Source: Mycobacterium gastri
Lineage (GTDB): Bacteria > Actinomycetota > Actinomycetes > Mycobacteriales > Mycobacteriaceae
Length of the DNA: 64,000 nucleotides
Direction: 5' to 3'
Assembly: GCF_002102175.1 (NCBI RefSeq)
Contig: NZ_LQOX01000100.1
Span: 21,263-85,262, forward strand
Shown: in pieces, positions 56,223 through 64,000 of the stretch
Layout of the letters: each line of letters opens with the position of its first letter
Position numbering within the stretch: position 1 is the first letter of the stretch
Position numbers and translations under genes: made by a program
Notes under the pieces: model-generated
What the model saw: only the letters and a program-made list of their open reading frames with translations
The model's database searches: none
Told to the model about the DNA's origin: nothing

Positions 56223-58625
56223 ATGGCGCGTAGCAGGACACCCTCGCCGGTGGCTCGCTGGGTGGTGTCGGTCCTCGGGGTGCTGTTGATCGGGTATCTC
56301 GCCGCGGTAGCGCTGCAACCAGCGATTCTCGATGTGCTGCCGTCATGGCTGAGCTGGTTCGGCCGCCCGGGATCGATGGCGACCATCGCGGTCGTGGTGT
56401 CGGTGTTGATCGCGGTCTCGGTGCTGAACTTCCGGGGAAACAGCAGCCACCGGCTGGTGGGTGTTTCGTTCACCGTGATTGCATTGCTCATCACGATGAG
56501 CGCCGTGTTGGGCCTCACTTCGTACTGGGGTTGTCATGACGCCAACCATCCGGCTGTCTTCACTCCGCTGATGTGGACCGCCCAACTGGTCAAAGGCAGC
56601 ACCGGGGACACCTCGCTCAGCGGGCGCACTTGCCCCAATCCCACACCCGTCGGCCTGGAACTGGCCCGCATAGCGGCGCTGTCGGCGATCTTCACCGGCT
56701 TGGGCGGCGTCGTCGTCGGCGTCTTCCGCTCCCAGGTGGACCGGCTGCGGGCCAATCTCGCCGACGCGGTCACCGCGATCGTGGGTGTCGACGGCGACAC
56801 CGAATCGATGGTCAGCGCGATCGCGCGGACACTGGACCGGCGCAGCACCCTGGTGGTGATCACCAACGCCGGCGACGACCGGGTGCAGCGGGTCCGCCGG
56901 CTTGGCGCCCGGGTGGTGCTGGTCGACCTCAACGCCCCGTCCACCCTGGTGTCGCTGCGCCTGTGGCGCCATCTCGGCCGGCTTTATCTGATGTCGCCCG
57001 ATCCGGCTACCAACCTGATGTGGCTGGACCTGATCGGTCGTCGGCTCGCCGAGATCGGCGACAAGCAGCGGTTGCCGCTCATCGTTCGCATCGACGACCC
57101 GTGGCTGGCCGAGGCTTGGCGGGCCCAGCAGTTCGGCGGATCCGACACCAGATGGGCGGCCGACGTGGTGGGCCGCTACGAGGTGACCGCCGGCCGACTC
57201 CTCGACGGCATCATCGCAACGCCCAACATACAACGCGTATTTATTTGCGGCACTTCACAATTGACGTTGGCACTGTGCGCCGACCTGACCCGGCGAGCCC
57301 TCGAACGGGACTTCTACACCCCGCCCGGGGTGCCGCCCCTGCCGGCGCTCACGCTGGTGGAACGAGACGCCGAGGACTACCTCAAGGACCACCAGTTCTA
57401 TCGCCAGCAGGCCGGCTTCTTGTCGGACGGACCCGCGATCGACGCGGTGCCCGAGGCTCCGACGGTACCGACTCTGCTGCGGCTGATCGGTGACGCCGAC
57501 CCGGCAACGTGCGCAGTGATTCTGGTCGACACCCATTCCGCGGCGACCGGGACCAGGTTGGGCGCGCGTCTGCCGGCGATGCCCGTCTACGCCTGGGACC
57601 CCAACGCCCGGGGCACCGACGAATCGTCGCAGATCGTCGGCCTGCTGCAGACCTACAGCCTGGCGCTGGACACCAGCCAGGGTCAGGTACAGGACGCCTG
57701 GGAACGCGCGGCGAGGCTGATCCACGAGCGCTATGTCGCCACCATCGACCCGAACGCGCCGAGATCCCCGGCGGTGATGCCGTGGGCCCAGCTCGACGAG
57801 TTCTACCGCGGGTCCAACCGGCGCCAGGTGCGCAATGCGCTGTGGATGGTCGAACGGATCGCCGGACACACCTGGAACACCTGGGGCTGCCCGCCGGCCC
57901 AGCTGTCTGGCCGGGACATGGCCGATCTGCCGCCGCTGGAACAGCTTGCCCTGATGGGCTTCGACCGCTACTCGGCGCTGGGCATGGCCAAGGCCGAGCA
58001 CGAGGACTGGTGTCGCTACTACCGTCGCAACGGCTGGAAGTACGGAACCCCCCGCGACGATTCCCGACGGATCCACGACAAGCTGGTCGACTGGTCGGAG
58101 GTGGAAAGCAATCCCGATCTGCTCAACGCCGCGGTGCGCAGCCTGGCGGCCACGCTGTGGAGTCTGCGCCAGCTGGGCTACCGGTCACGCCCGCTGTGGC
58201 GATCTTTCACTCGTGTCGGGACGGTCACCGCTGAGCAGCGAACCAGCCCGTGGACCTGGAAGTCGGATTCTGGACAGACCATGCGCGCGGCCGCGGGAGA
58301 CTGGGCCGTCCACGCCGACGGAAAGACCTGGTCGGTGCGCGACGACATCTTCCGGGCCACCTACGAGGACGTCGGCAACGGACAATGGCGCAGGAAGGGG
58401 CAGGTGCAGGGTCGGCCCGCGCACGCGGGCGAGACGATCAACACCCTGGAAGGGCCGACGACCGCCGCGGACGGAGACTGGGTGGTACGCGGCAGTGACG
58501 GCGAGCAATGGCCGGTTCCCGGGGACGAGTTCGCCCGCCGCTACGTCGAACTTCGTCCGCCGGCGGGTGAGGACGCCCCGGAGGGACCGGGTAGTAGTAC
58601 CCATCGGCGCCAACCGGCGTCATGA
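56223..58625 (+). CDS. membrane RCK/TrkA-N-like protein with RyR domain and C-terminal repeats
   Basis: 800 residues from ATG 56223. Four N-terminal helices (about 12-32, 53-70, 80-100, 150-170) are followed by a CASTOR/TrkA-N-like double Rossmann region (TLVVITNAGDDRVQRVRRLG, then RVFICGTSQLTLALC). About 570-640 is a RyR domain (AKAEHEDWCRYYRRNGWKYG, then RRIHDKLVDW). The end has two GDW-V...W-V...F...Y repeats (680-780). The layout is that of a ligand-gated ion channel whose RyR domain could bind an ADP-ribose-like signal. The next gene encodes a TIR protein. Channel activity is inference. Confidence 0.8.
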   Translation: MARSRTPSPVARWVVSVLGVLLIGYLAAVALQPAILDVLPSWLSWFGRPGSMATIAVVVSVLIAVSVLNFRGNSSHRLVGVSFTVIALLITMSAVLGLTSYWGCHDANHPAVFTPLMWTAQLVKGSTGDTSLSGRTCPNPTPVGLELARIAALSAIFTGLGGVVVGVFRSQVDRLRANLADAVTAIVGVDGDTESMVSAIARTLDRRSTLVVITNAGDDRVQRVRRLGARVVLVDLNAPSTLVSLRLWRHLGRLYLMSPDPATNLMWLDLIGRRLAEIGDKQRLPLIVRIDDPWLAEAWRAQQFGGSDTRWAADVVGRYEVTAGRLLDGIIATPNIQRVFICGTSQLTLALCADLTRRALERDFYTPPGVPPLPALTLVERDAEDYLKDHQFYRQQAGFLSDGPAIDAVPEAPTVPTLLRLIGDADPATCAVILVDTHSAATGTRLGARLPAMPVYAWDPNARGTDESSQIVGLLQTYSLALDTSQGQVQDAWERAARLIHERYVATIDPNAPRSPAVMPWAQLDEFYRGSNRRQVRNALWMVERIAGHTWNTWGCPPAQLSGRDMADLPPLEQLALMGFDRYSALGMAKAEHEDWCRYYRRNGWKYGTPRDDSRRIHDKLVDWSEVESNPDLLNAAVRSLAATLWSLRQLGYRSRPLWRSFTRVGTVTAEQRTSPWTWKSDSGQTMRAAAGDWAVHADGKTWSVRDDIFRATYEDVGNGQWRRKGQVQGRPAHAGETINTLEGPTTAADGDWVVRGSDGEQWPVPGDEFARRYVELRPPAGEDAPEGPGSSTHRRQPAS

Positions 58626-58734
58626 TGCGGCGTACGTTTGCCAAAGCCAGATTGCTGTGCTCAATGCCATGCGCTACCGTCGCTTGACGGATTCGCCGTG
58701 TTAGCTCCCTGCGCCCCCTCAATCGGAGACTGCT

Positions 58735-60234
58735 ATGGCCATATTTATCAGCTACTCGAGCCAAGACCGGTCGTCGCTGGAAGCCCTGACGACCGCGCTT
58801 CGGCGTGCCCAGCAGCAAGTTTGGTTCGATCAAGAGCTGGGCGGCGGCGACGCTTGGTGGAACAAGATCCTGGAGCAGATTCGCGCATCTGATGTGTTCA
58901 TCGTCGCGCTGTCGAATCATTGGCTGCAGTCCAAGCCCAGTCAGGCGGAGTTGCGCTACGCGCAAGCTCTGCAACGGCCGATCCTTCCGGTACAGGTCGG
59001 GCCGGTCGACAGTGTGCGAGTCAATCCCGTTTCGACGTTGCAGATCATCAACTACCAGAACCCGACCGTTGATGCCGGGATTCAACTGGTGACGGCAATA
59101 CACGCGCTTCGTGACAAGGTGCCGCCGCTGCCGTCGCCGCTGCCCGAGGAACCACCCGTACCTTTCGGCTACCTGATGCGGCTTGGCGACGCCCTCGCCG
59201 AAAAGGAGCTCAGCCCCCAGCAACAGCTCCAAATGCTGGTGGAGCTTCGATCCGGGCTCGACGAGGACGGCGACGATCCCAGCGCTCGCAGCGACATCGC
59301 CCAGCTGCTGCGCATGCTGCGGATGCGACACGACGTCACCTACCGCACCCGCACCGAAATCGACAATGTGCTCGGCGAAATCGGCGCCGTCGAAGCGGGT
59401 CCGGCCGGCGCGTCGTCAACACCGCAAGCCAAACCGCAAGCGGGTCCGGCGCCGGCAACCGAGGCGGGGCCCGCACCCAGCACCCCGTCTCGGCCGTCAT
59501 CGCCACAAGCCGCGCCAAGCGGGGCCAACGGCCAGTCGAACAAGCGGCTGCTCGTCATCGGCGGGGCCGTGTTAGCCGTCGTCGTCGCGGTCGCGTTGAT
59601 CGCCGTGTTCGCCACTCAGGGCGGCAACCGCAAACCGGCGGCCAAGCCGGCGACCTCCACTGCGGCGGCGGCGCCCACCCGCATCGACTCGATGCTCCTC
59701 GGCGCCGCGGAAATCGGGAACCTCGTCGGCGACCAGAATATGGTGTCGGCCGCGCACAGCGACCAGTTGCGCAGCCCGCAGGGCACGCTGTCAGATCCAG
59801 AATGCCTGGCAGCCTTCGAGCCGCTGCAGGAATCGATGTATCGGCCCCATGACCCGACCGCCGTGCACAGCGAGGTGCTGCACACCCAGGGCGAGAACCC
59901 GGCGCACCGGGTGATCGAAGCCGCCGTGGGATTCCCCTCTGCCGAGAAAGCTCGTGCATTCCTGCAGGCGTCCGCAGACAAATGGGCGGCCTGCGCCAAC
60001 AAGACCGTCAAGTTCACCACTTCGAGCAAGAGCAGCGAGTGGACCTTCGGCGACGTGACCGGGGCTCCCCCGAAGATCACCCAGGTGCGCACGGAGACCG
60101 ACGGCAGCGGGAAGACCTGCCAACATGTGCTGAAGGCGGTATCCGATGTGGTCATCGAGGTGGAGGCCTGCGGCACGGACATCGCTGACGGAGCCGGCCA
60201 GATCGCGGACCAGATGAGCACCAAAGGGAAGTAA
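58735..60234 (+). CDS. TIR domain - transmembrane - PknH-type sensor protein
   Basis: 499 residues. TIR domain 1-125: MAIFISYSSQDRSSLEALTT, AQQQVWFDQELGGGDAWWNK, ASDVFIVALSNHWLQSKPSQ, with E72 in QAELRYA as candidate NADase Glu. A helical/Pro-Ala linker leads to one membrane helix (272-294). The extracytoplasmic end (320-499) is PknH_C-like: MLLGAAEIGNLVGDQNM, DPECLAAFEPLQESMY, PSAEKARAFLQASADKWAAC, with paired Cys. So a Ser/Thr-kinase-type outer sensor is joined to an intracellular TIR enzyme. RBS CGGAGA before the ATG. Confidence 0.85.
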   Translation: MAIFISYSSQDRSSLEALTTALRRAQQQVWFDQELGGGDAWWNKILEQIRASDVFIVALSNHWLQSKPSQAELRYAQALQRPILPVQVGPVDSVRVNPVSTLQIINYQNPTVDAGIQLVTAIHALRDKVPPLPSPLPEEPPVPFGYLMRLGDALAEKELSPQQQLQMLVELRSGLDEDGDDPSARSDIAQLLRMLRMRHDVTYRTRTEIDNVLGEIGAVEAGPAGASSTPQAKPQAGPAPATEAGPAPSTPSRPSSPQAAPSGANGQSNKRLLVIGGAVLAVVVAVALIAVFATQGGNRKPAAKPATSTAAAAPTRIDSMLLGAAEIGNLVGDQNMVSAAHSDQLRSPQGTLSDPECLAAFEPLQESMYRPHDPTAVHSEVLHTQGENPAHRVIEAAVGFPSAEKARAFLQASADKWAACANKTVKFTTSSKSSEWTFGDVTGAPPKITQVRTETDGSGKTCQHVLKAVSDVVIEVEACGTDIADGAGQIADQMSTKGK

Positions 60235-60253
60235 CACCGGCGAGATGTGGAGC

Positions 60254-60300
60254 GGCCCCCGAGCGCATTTCCGGTTGGACAGACCGGAAGCTCGGGGGCC
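60254..60300. terminator. bidirectional terminator between the TIR gene and pabC-like gene
   Basis: GGCCCCCGAG (60254) pairs with CTCGGGGGCC (60291-60300); an inner stem TTCCGGT/ACCGGAA makes one long hairpin, 20 bases after the TIR stop. Confidence 0.7.
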
Positions 60301-60476
60301 GGGTGGCTACGTGGGATTCGCCAGCGCGCGTTGAACGCCGGCTCTTCCGAGCCATGGCAGCTAGCGCGCAGCCACCTCACATGTCCATGAAGCTATCAAT
60401 TTCGCGGACCACCTCCTTCCTTGTGTACGCCCGACCGTACCCCCACTTCGAGCTGCCGACAACAGAATTGGCGTCT

Positions 60477-61391
60477 TCAGCGGTCGCTGACGATGGCCGC
60501 ATCGACCAGTTCGGCGAACGCTGTGGCGATCGGGGCAGGGGGTAGTCGCCGGCCGTTGAGGGTGTGCACCCGAGCGGCCAGGGTCATACTCGAAACCAGC
60601 CAAACCCCTTGCGCGGCAAGCAGATCAGATACTCGCAATGCTCGGTAGTCGCAGTCGTAGCCGTTGGCCCGGGCGACGTGGAAGAGTGCTTGTTGGGTGG
60701 TGCCGCGCAGGATCGGATACCACGGCGGCGGTGTGAGCAGGCAGGGGTTACCGCCGGCCATGCCGTCGTCGTCGGTGGCGATTATCACCGTGGAGCGGGG
60801 TCCTTCGAGGATGTAGCCGTCGGTGCTGACGAAGATGACGTCGCCGGCGCCCTGCCGGGCGGCGTGACGCAGGGCGGCCATGTTGACCGCGTATGAGAGC
60901 GTCTTGGCGCCGGCCATGAGCCAGGGCATTGTGTCGGCGCCGGCGGCCGGCAGTCCGCGGTCCAGGGTGATCGCCGCGAGGCCGGAACGCCGGACCGCGC
61001 CGACCCGGTCGGGGACGGGGTTGACCATCACATAGGCCGTCGGCGTGGCGGGCGAACCTTCGGTTTGCGGGGGACCGCTCTCCCGGCCGCGGCTGTAGAT
61101 CAGCCGCATCGCACCCTCGTCACTGGTGTGGGCAACCCACCGCTGGGTCGCCAGGTTGATGGCGTGCCGCCAGCCGGCGAGGTCTGGTTCTGGCAAATCC
61201 ATCAGTCGGGCCGAATGGGTCAGCCGCTGCAGATGCGGCTCCACCAGACAGGCCGCACCGTCGCGCACCAGCAACGTCTCGAAGACGCCGTCGCCCCGGA
61301 CCACGGCGAGGTCATCGGCCCGCAACAACGGCGTCTCCGGCTCGAGGATTTCACCGTCGAGCGTGACGACAACGCCCGTCTGCCCAGCCAT
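60477..61391 (-). CDS. pabC: aminodeoxychorismate lyase-like / class IV aminotransferase (Rv0812 homologue)
   Basis: 304 residues from ATG 61391. PLP fold-type IV: VVRGDGVFETLLVRDGAACL, KTLSYAVNMAALRHAARQGA (PLP Lys), DGYILEGPRSTVII and WLVSSMTLAARVHTLNGR. Could make p-aminobenzoate for folate, or act as a branched-chain or D-amino-acid aminotransferase. A longer frame reads into the repeat array and is rejected. Confidence 0.85.
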   Translation of the reverse strand: MAGQTGVVVTLDGEILEPETPLLRADDLAVVRGDGVFETLLVRDGAACLVEPHLQRLTHSARLMDLPEPDLAGWRHAINLATQRWVAHTSDEGAMRLIYSRGRESGPPQTEGSPATPTAYVMVNPVPDRVGAVRRSGLAAITLDRGLPAAGADTMPWLMAGAKTLSYAVNMAALRHAARQGAGDVIFVSTDGYILEGPRSTVIIATDDDGMAGGNPCLLTPPPWYPILRGTTQQALFHVARANGYDCDYRALRVSDLLAAQGVWLVSSMTLAARVHTLNGRRLPPAPIATAFAELVDAAIVSDR

Positions 61392-61413
61392 GCCCCAGGA
61401 GCCTAATGGCCCC

Positions 61414-61565
61414 GTGGCGATCGCAAGCGCGGCAGTGCCGCGCGCAAGCGGGTCGCCACCAGATGCCACCGCCGATCGCAAGCGCGGCAGTGCCGCGCGC
61501 AGCGGGTCGCCACCAGATGCCACCGCCGATCGCAAGCGCGGCAGTGCCGCGCGCAAGCGGGGGGT
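61414..61565. repeat. 55-bp tandem repeat, nearly three units (VNTR)
   Basis: Units start with GATCGCAAGCGCGGCAGTGC at 61419, 61474 and 61528 (periods 55 and 54). Each holds GCGGCAGTGCCGC, a palindrome-like hairpin, and GGGTCGCCACCAGATGCCAC. A diverged reverse copy sits inside the dus gene at 41339-41383. It lies in the divergent promoter zone of pabC and ygfZ. Confidence 0.85.
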
Positions 61566-61621
61566 TCATGCCTGCCCGCTCCAAAGAGTTCGCTGCGTCG
61601 AGTTTTCCGTAGAGTCGACGT

Positions 61622-62713
61622 GTGACCGCAGTTCCAGCCCCCGATTCAGGACCCGACGCCGGCGCGATCTGGCATTACGGTGATCCGTTGGGTGAACAGC
61701 GCGCGGCCGAAACCGAGGCCGTATTCGTCGACCGCTCCCATCGGGCCGTCATCACCTTGACCGGCAAGGACCGGCAGACCTGGCTGCACAGCATTTCCAC
61801 GCAGCACGTCAGTGATCTGCCCGAGGGCGCCAGCACCGAGAATCTCAGCCTGGACGGACAAGGCCGGGTGGAAGACCACTGGATCCAAACCGAGCTGGCT
61901 GACACCACCTACCTCGACACCGAACCGTGGCGGGGCGAACCGCTGTTGAGTTATCTCCGAAAAATGGTGTTCTGGGCCGCCGTCACCCCTGAGGCCGCCG
62001 ACCTGGCGGTGCTGTCGCTGCTGGGCTCGCTGTTGTCCGACCGAGCTGTGCTGGATGTGTTGGGCTTGGATGCATTGCCGGCCGAAATGGCCGCGGTCCC
62101 GCTCGCCGGCGGCGGATTCGTGCGCCGGATGCCGGCTCCCGCCGGGCAAATCGCGCTGGAGATGCTGGTGCCGCGCGCTGATTGCGCCGACTGGCAGCAC
62201 CGCTTGACACAAGCGGGTGTCCGTCCGGCCGGGGTGTGGACCTATGAAGCGCAGCGCGTGGCGGCCAAACGCCCCCGGCTGGGCGTCGACACCGACGAAC
62301 GCACGATTCCGCATGAAGTGGGCTGGATCGGGGGGCCTGGTCTAGGGGCCGTACACCTGGACAAGGGCTGCTACCGCGGACAAGAAACGGTCGCTCGGGT
62401 GCACAACCTCGGCAAACCGCCACGGATGCTGGTGCTGCTGCATCTGGACGGCTCGGGGGATCGGCCGTCCACCGGTGATGCGGTGATGGCGGGTGGTCGC
62501 GCTGTCGGACGCGTCGGAACGGTGGTCGAGCATGTCGACCTCGGCCCCGTCGCCTTGGCTTTGGTCAAGCGGGGGCTGCCGGCCGACACCGAGCTGACGA
62601 CCGGCCCCGATGCCGACATCGCCGCGGTGATCGACGCCGAGTCCTTGCCGCCTGCCGACGAAGTCGGTGCCGGGCGGCTGGCCGTCGAGCGATTACGACG
62701 CGGTGTTCGGTGA
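61622..62713 (+). CDS. ygfZ: YgfZ, folate-binding Fe-S cluster assembly/repair protein (Rv0811c homologue)
   Basis: 363 residues of the GcvT-like fold. DKGCYRGQETVARVHNLG is the YgfZ signature K-GC-Y-x-GQE with its essential Cys. It uses tetrahydrofolate to support certain iron-sulfur proteins. GTG 61622 follows the repeat array by 56 bases. Confidence 0.92.
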   Translation: MTAVPAPDSGPDAGAIWHYGDPLGEQRAAETEAVFVDRSHRAVITLTGKDRQTWLHSISTQHVSDLPEGASTENLSLDGQGRVEDHWIQTELADTTYLDTEPWRGEPLLSYLRKMVFWAAVTPEAADLAVLSLLGSLLSDRAVLDVLGLDALPAEMAAVPLAGGGFVRRMPAPAGQIALEMLVPRADCADWQHRLTQAGVRPAGVWTYEAQRVAAKRPRLGVDTDERTIPHEVGWIGGPGLGAVHLDKGCYRGQETVARVHNLGKPPRMLVLLHLDGSGDRPSTGDAVMAGGRAVGRVGTVVEHVDLGPVALALVKRGLPADTELTTGPDADIAAVIDAESLPPADEVGAGRLAVERLRRGVR

Positions 62714-62818
62714 GACTGTGATGTCCGCCATGCTGCCGGGACTTGGGTGCCAGGGCATGCCCACGCCCACGCACGGGCACGGTAAGCTGTCGGCAGGACA
62801 ATAACGACACTAAGAGAT

Positions 62819-62846
62819 CGGAGCCGCCTACTCGTAGGCCGCTCCG
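62819..62846 (+). promoter_or_regulatory. 5' leader hairpin before the DUF3073 gene
   Basis: CGGAGC pairs with GCTCCG and inside them CCTAC with GTAGG, giving a compact hairpin 23 bases before the start codon. A GGTAAGCT box at about 62781 may be the promoter. Translational or transcript-stability control is plausible. Confidence 0.4.
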
Positions 62847-62869
62847 TTATTTCGCGAGGGGGTTCCCCC

Positions 62870-63052
62870 ATGGGCCGCGGCCGGGCAAAGGCAAAGCAGA
62901 CCAAGGTTGCTCGAGAACTCAAATACAGCTCCCCGCAGACCGACTTCCAGCGGCTTCAGCGCGAGCTGTCGGGAGCAAGTGCCGATGCATCAGACCAGGT
63001 ACACGACGACGCCGACGACTCGTGGGCCGACGAGGACAGCTGGCGCCGCTAG
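62870..63052 (+). CDS. DUF3073 protein (Rv0810c homologue)
   Basis: 60 residues: MGRGRAKAKQTKVARELKYS is the conserved DUF3073 head; the tail is acidic (DDADDSWADEDSW). Actinobacterial, often highly expressed, function unknown. ATG 62870 lies nine bases after a GGGGG run. Confidence 0.93.
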   Translation: MGRGRAKAKQTKVARELKYSSPQTDFQRLQRELSGASADASDQVHDDADDSWADEDSWRR

Positions 63053-63490
63053 AAGCGCACCCAGGGGCCCCGGTTTTCACCCCGTTCTGCGGCCGTACGG
63101 CCCGTCGGGCTGATATTTCACAAATGCGCGTATGAATCCCTGGCGACACAGCCGCGTTTTCCGGTGAGCTATCGGTGGGGGCGATCCACCTCAACTGGAG
63201 GTGCGGGTGCGCCTATGAACTGCTGGACCGGGGGTTGCGTGTGGTGTTGCTTTCGGTCCCTCCGGCAATGACATTGTCCGTTTGTTGTCCCTATCTTTTG
63301 CCACGCGACGCCAATAAGAATCGGCTCAATATCATCTTTGAGCTGCACGCGGGCATCAACAGATATCGCCGTTTGCAGTCCGGTCGACAGACACGCAGTC
63401 TTGCGAGGAAATGGGGATTCCGGGTGACTATGTGCTGGCATACTCGGGACGTCTGATTGCGGCGTGGTGGCCGTCGAATGGAGGCGGGCA
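63053..63490. other. 438-bp leader upstream of the PE_PGRS gene
   Basis: More AT-rich than its surroundings in the middle. A frame at 63175-63456 is open but not convincing. The last bases (GGAGGCGGGCA) give the PE_PGRS RBS. It probably holds the PE_PGRS promoter. Confidence 0.4.
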
Positions 63491-64000
63491 ATGTCGTTTG
63501 TGGTGGCCCAACCGGTATGGATGGTAGAGGCGGCGGTGGCGTTGGCTCGGGTGGGATCGGCGGTTGATGCTGCGGATGCGGCCGTGGCGGGGGCGACCAC
63601 GACGGTGGCGGCTGCTGCCGCCGACGAGGTGTCGGTGGCCGTGGCGGCGTTGTTCGCCGACCACGGGCAGGCTTATCAGGCGCTCAGCGCCCAGGCTGCT
63701 GTCTTCGAACAGCAGTTTGTGCGGGCGTTGGTGGCCGCAGCAAATGGGTATGGCGGTGCTGAAGCGGTCAATGTGCAGCAGCTGGTGCTCGATGCGGTCA
63801 ACACCCCGACGCGCACGTTGTTGGGGCGTCCGCTCATTGGTGATGGGACACCGGGCGCGCCGGGTCAATCCGGTGGGCCAGGGGGCTTGCTGTATGGCAA
63901 CGGCGGCAATGGTGGTGCCAGCACGATCGCGGGCGTTGCCGGTGGTGCTGGTGGGGCCGCGGGGTTGATCGGCAACGGAGGCGCTGGGGGTGCTGGTGGG
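63491..64000 (+). CDS. PE_PGRS family protein (partial, runs off the window)
   Basis: ATG 63491 starts [20 protein letters not shown], then [20 protein letters not shown] and [20 protein letters not shown], the PE helical domain, then [17 protein letters not shown] and the first Gly-Gly-Asn repeats ([21 protein letters not shown]). The PE dipeptide is changed: AQPVWM stands where most members have a PE. Type VII-secreted surface protein; typical of slow growers. Confidence 0.92.
   Translation, partial: MSFVVAQPVWMVEAAVALARVGSAVDAADAAVAGATTTVAAAAADEVSVAVAALFADHGQAYQALSAQAAVFEQQFVRALVAAANGYGGAEAVNVQQLVLDAVNTPTRTLLGRPLIGDGTPGAPGQSGGPGGLLYGNGGNGGASTIAGVAGGAGGAAGLIGNGGAGGAGG

Noticed and set aside
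60477..61556. Extended N-terminus of the pabC-like protein through the tandem repeat
   Set aside because: The extra residues are just translated repeats (RAALPRLRSAVASGGDP); ATG 61391 gives the normal family start.
61414..61565. Possible CRISPR array
   Set aside because: Units are contiguous, repeat and 'spacer' are both identical between units, and no cas genes exist in the window; it is a tandem repeat.
63175..63456. 93-codon frame before the PE_PGRS gene
   Set aside because: No recognisable protein pattern and no good RBS; probably leader sequence.

Overview
The window reads as chromosome of a slow-growing Mycobacterium. It is GC-rich and encodes MmpL/MmpS, mycothiol synthase, DesA1, a PapA-like acyltransferase, LmeA and a PE_PGRS protein that runs off the right edge. 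From about 34.6 kb to the end, gene order follows the M. tuberculosis Rv0831c-to-Rv0810c neighbourhood read in reverse (recalled synteny, not a search). That backbone carries a full pstSCAB-phoU phosphate-uptake set, glnR, mshD and the cysA2/sseC sulfur genes, plus several insertions.

Left part (1-18.8 kb): a PcaB-like lyase; an SDR, acetoacetate-decarboxylase-like and twin amidohydrolase run that looks like one catabolic operon; an MmpS-MmpL lipid exporter with a small membrane protein and a TetR gene; an ATP-grasp enzyme overlapping a serine hydrolase; and a lower-GC pair of PapA-like acyltransferase and cellulose-synthase-like glycosyltransferase that suggests surface glycolipid synthesis. 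Decayed genes lie between these: a 5' piece of moaA with a frameshift, a metallo-beta-lactamase-fold fragment, a membrane-protein gene with two amber codons and a trace of an IS110-type transposase.

Middle (18.9-34.66 kb): an actinobacterial integrative and conjugative element (AICE) at a tRNA-Phe gene, bounded by a 23-bp direct repeat. Core genes are an HUH replication initiator, a Nudix hydrolase, a GntR regulator with repeated CTAG-type sites, a Pra-like activator, an FtsK/TraB DNA translocase, an excisionase and a tyrosine integrase. The cargo is defence-like: an HTH gene with a truncated PIN toxin, an Abi_2/AbiF HEPN protein preceded by a promoter-hairpin-T-tract unit that looks like a small RNA, a restriction-modification locus collapsed by deletion into a methylase-helicase fusion, and a TcmP/DUF5131 pair. 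The left junction does not show the displaced tRNA 3' half that simple integration predicts.

Right part (34.6-64 kb): tRNA-Phe, -Asp, -Glu and -Lys; Rv0831c to Rv0826 homologues with kmtR and a histidine-rich peptide behind it; desA1; a Dus enzyme with a dispersed repeat inserted in frame; an LCP protein; the phosphate genes; mshD and glnR; a group II intron remnant; lmeA; and a cysteine-responsive-looking polycysteine leader ORF before DUF4395, cysA2 and sseC. A two-gene insertion between the Rv0813c and Rv0812 homologues is the most interesting novelty: a four-TM RCK/RyR-domain membrane protein followed by a TIR-TM-PknH-sensor protein. This could be a membrane TIR signalling pair in which a nucleotide signal made by the TIR acts on a RyR-linked channel; that function is inference. 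The window ends with pabC-like, ygfZ, a DUF3073 gene and a PE_PGRS start.
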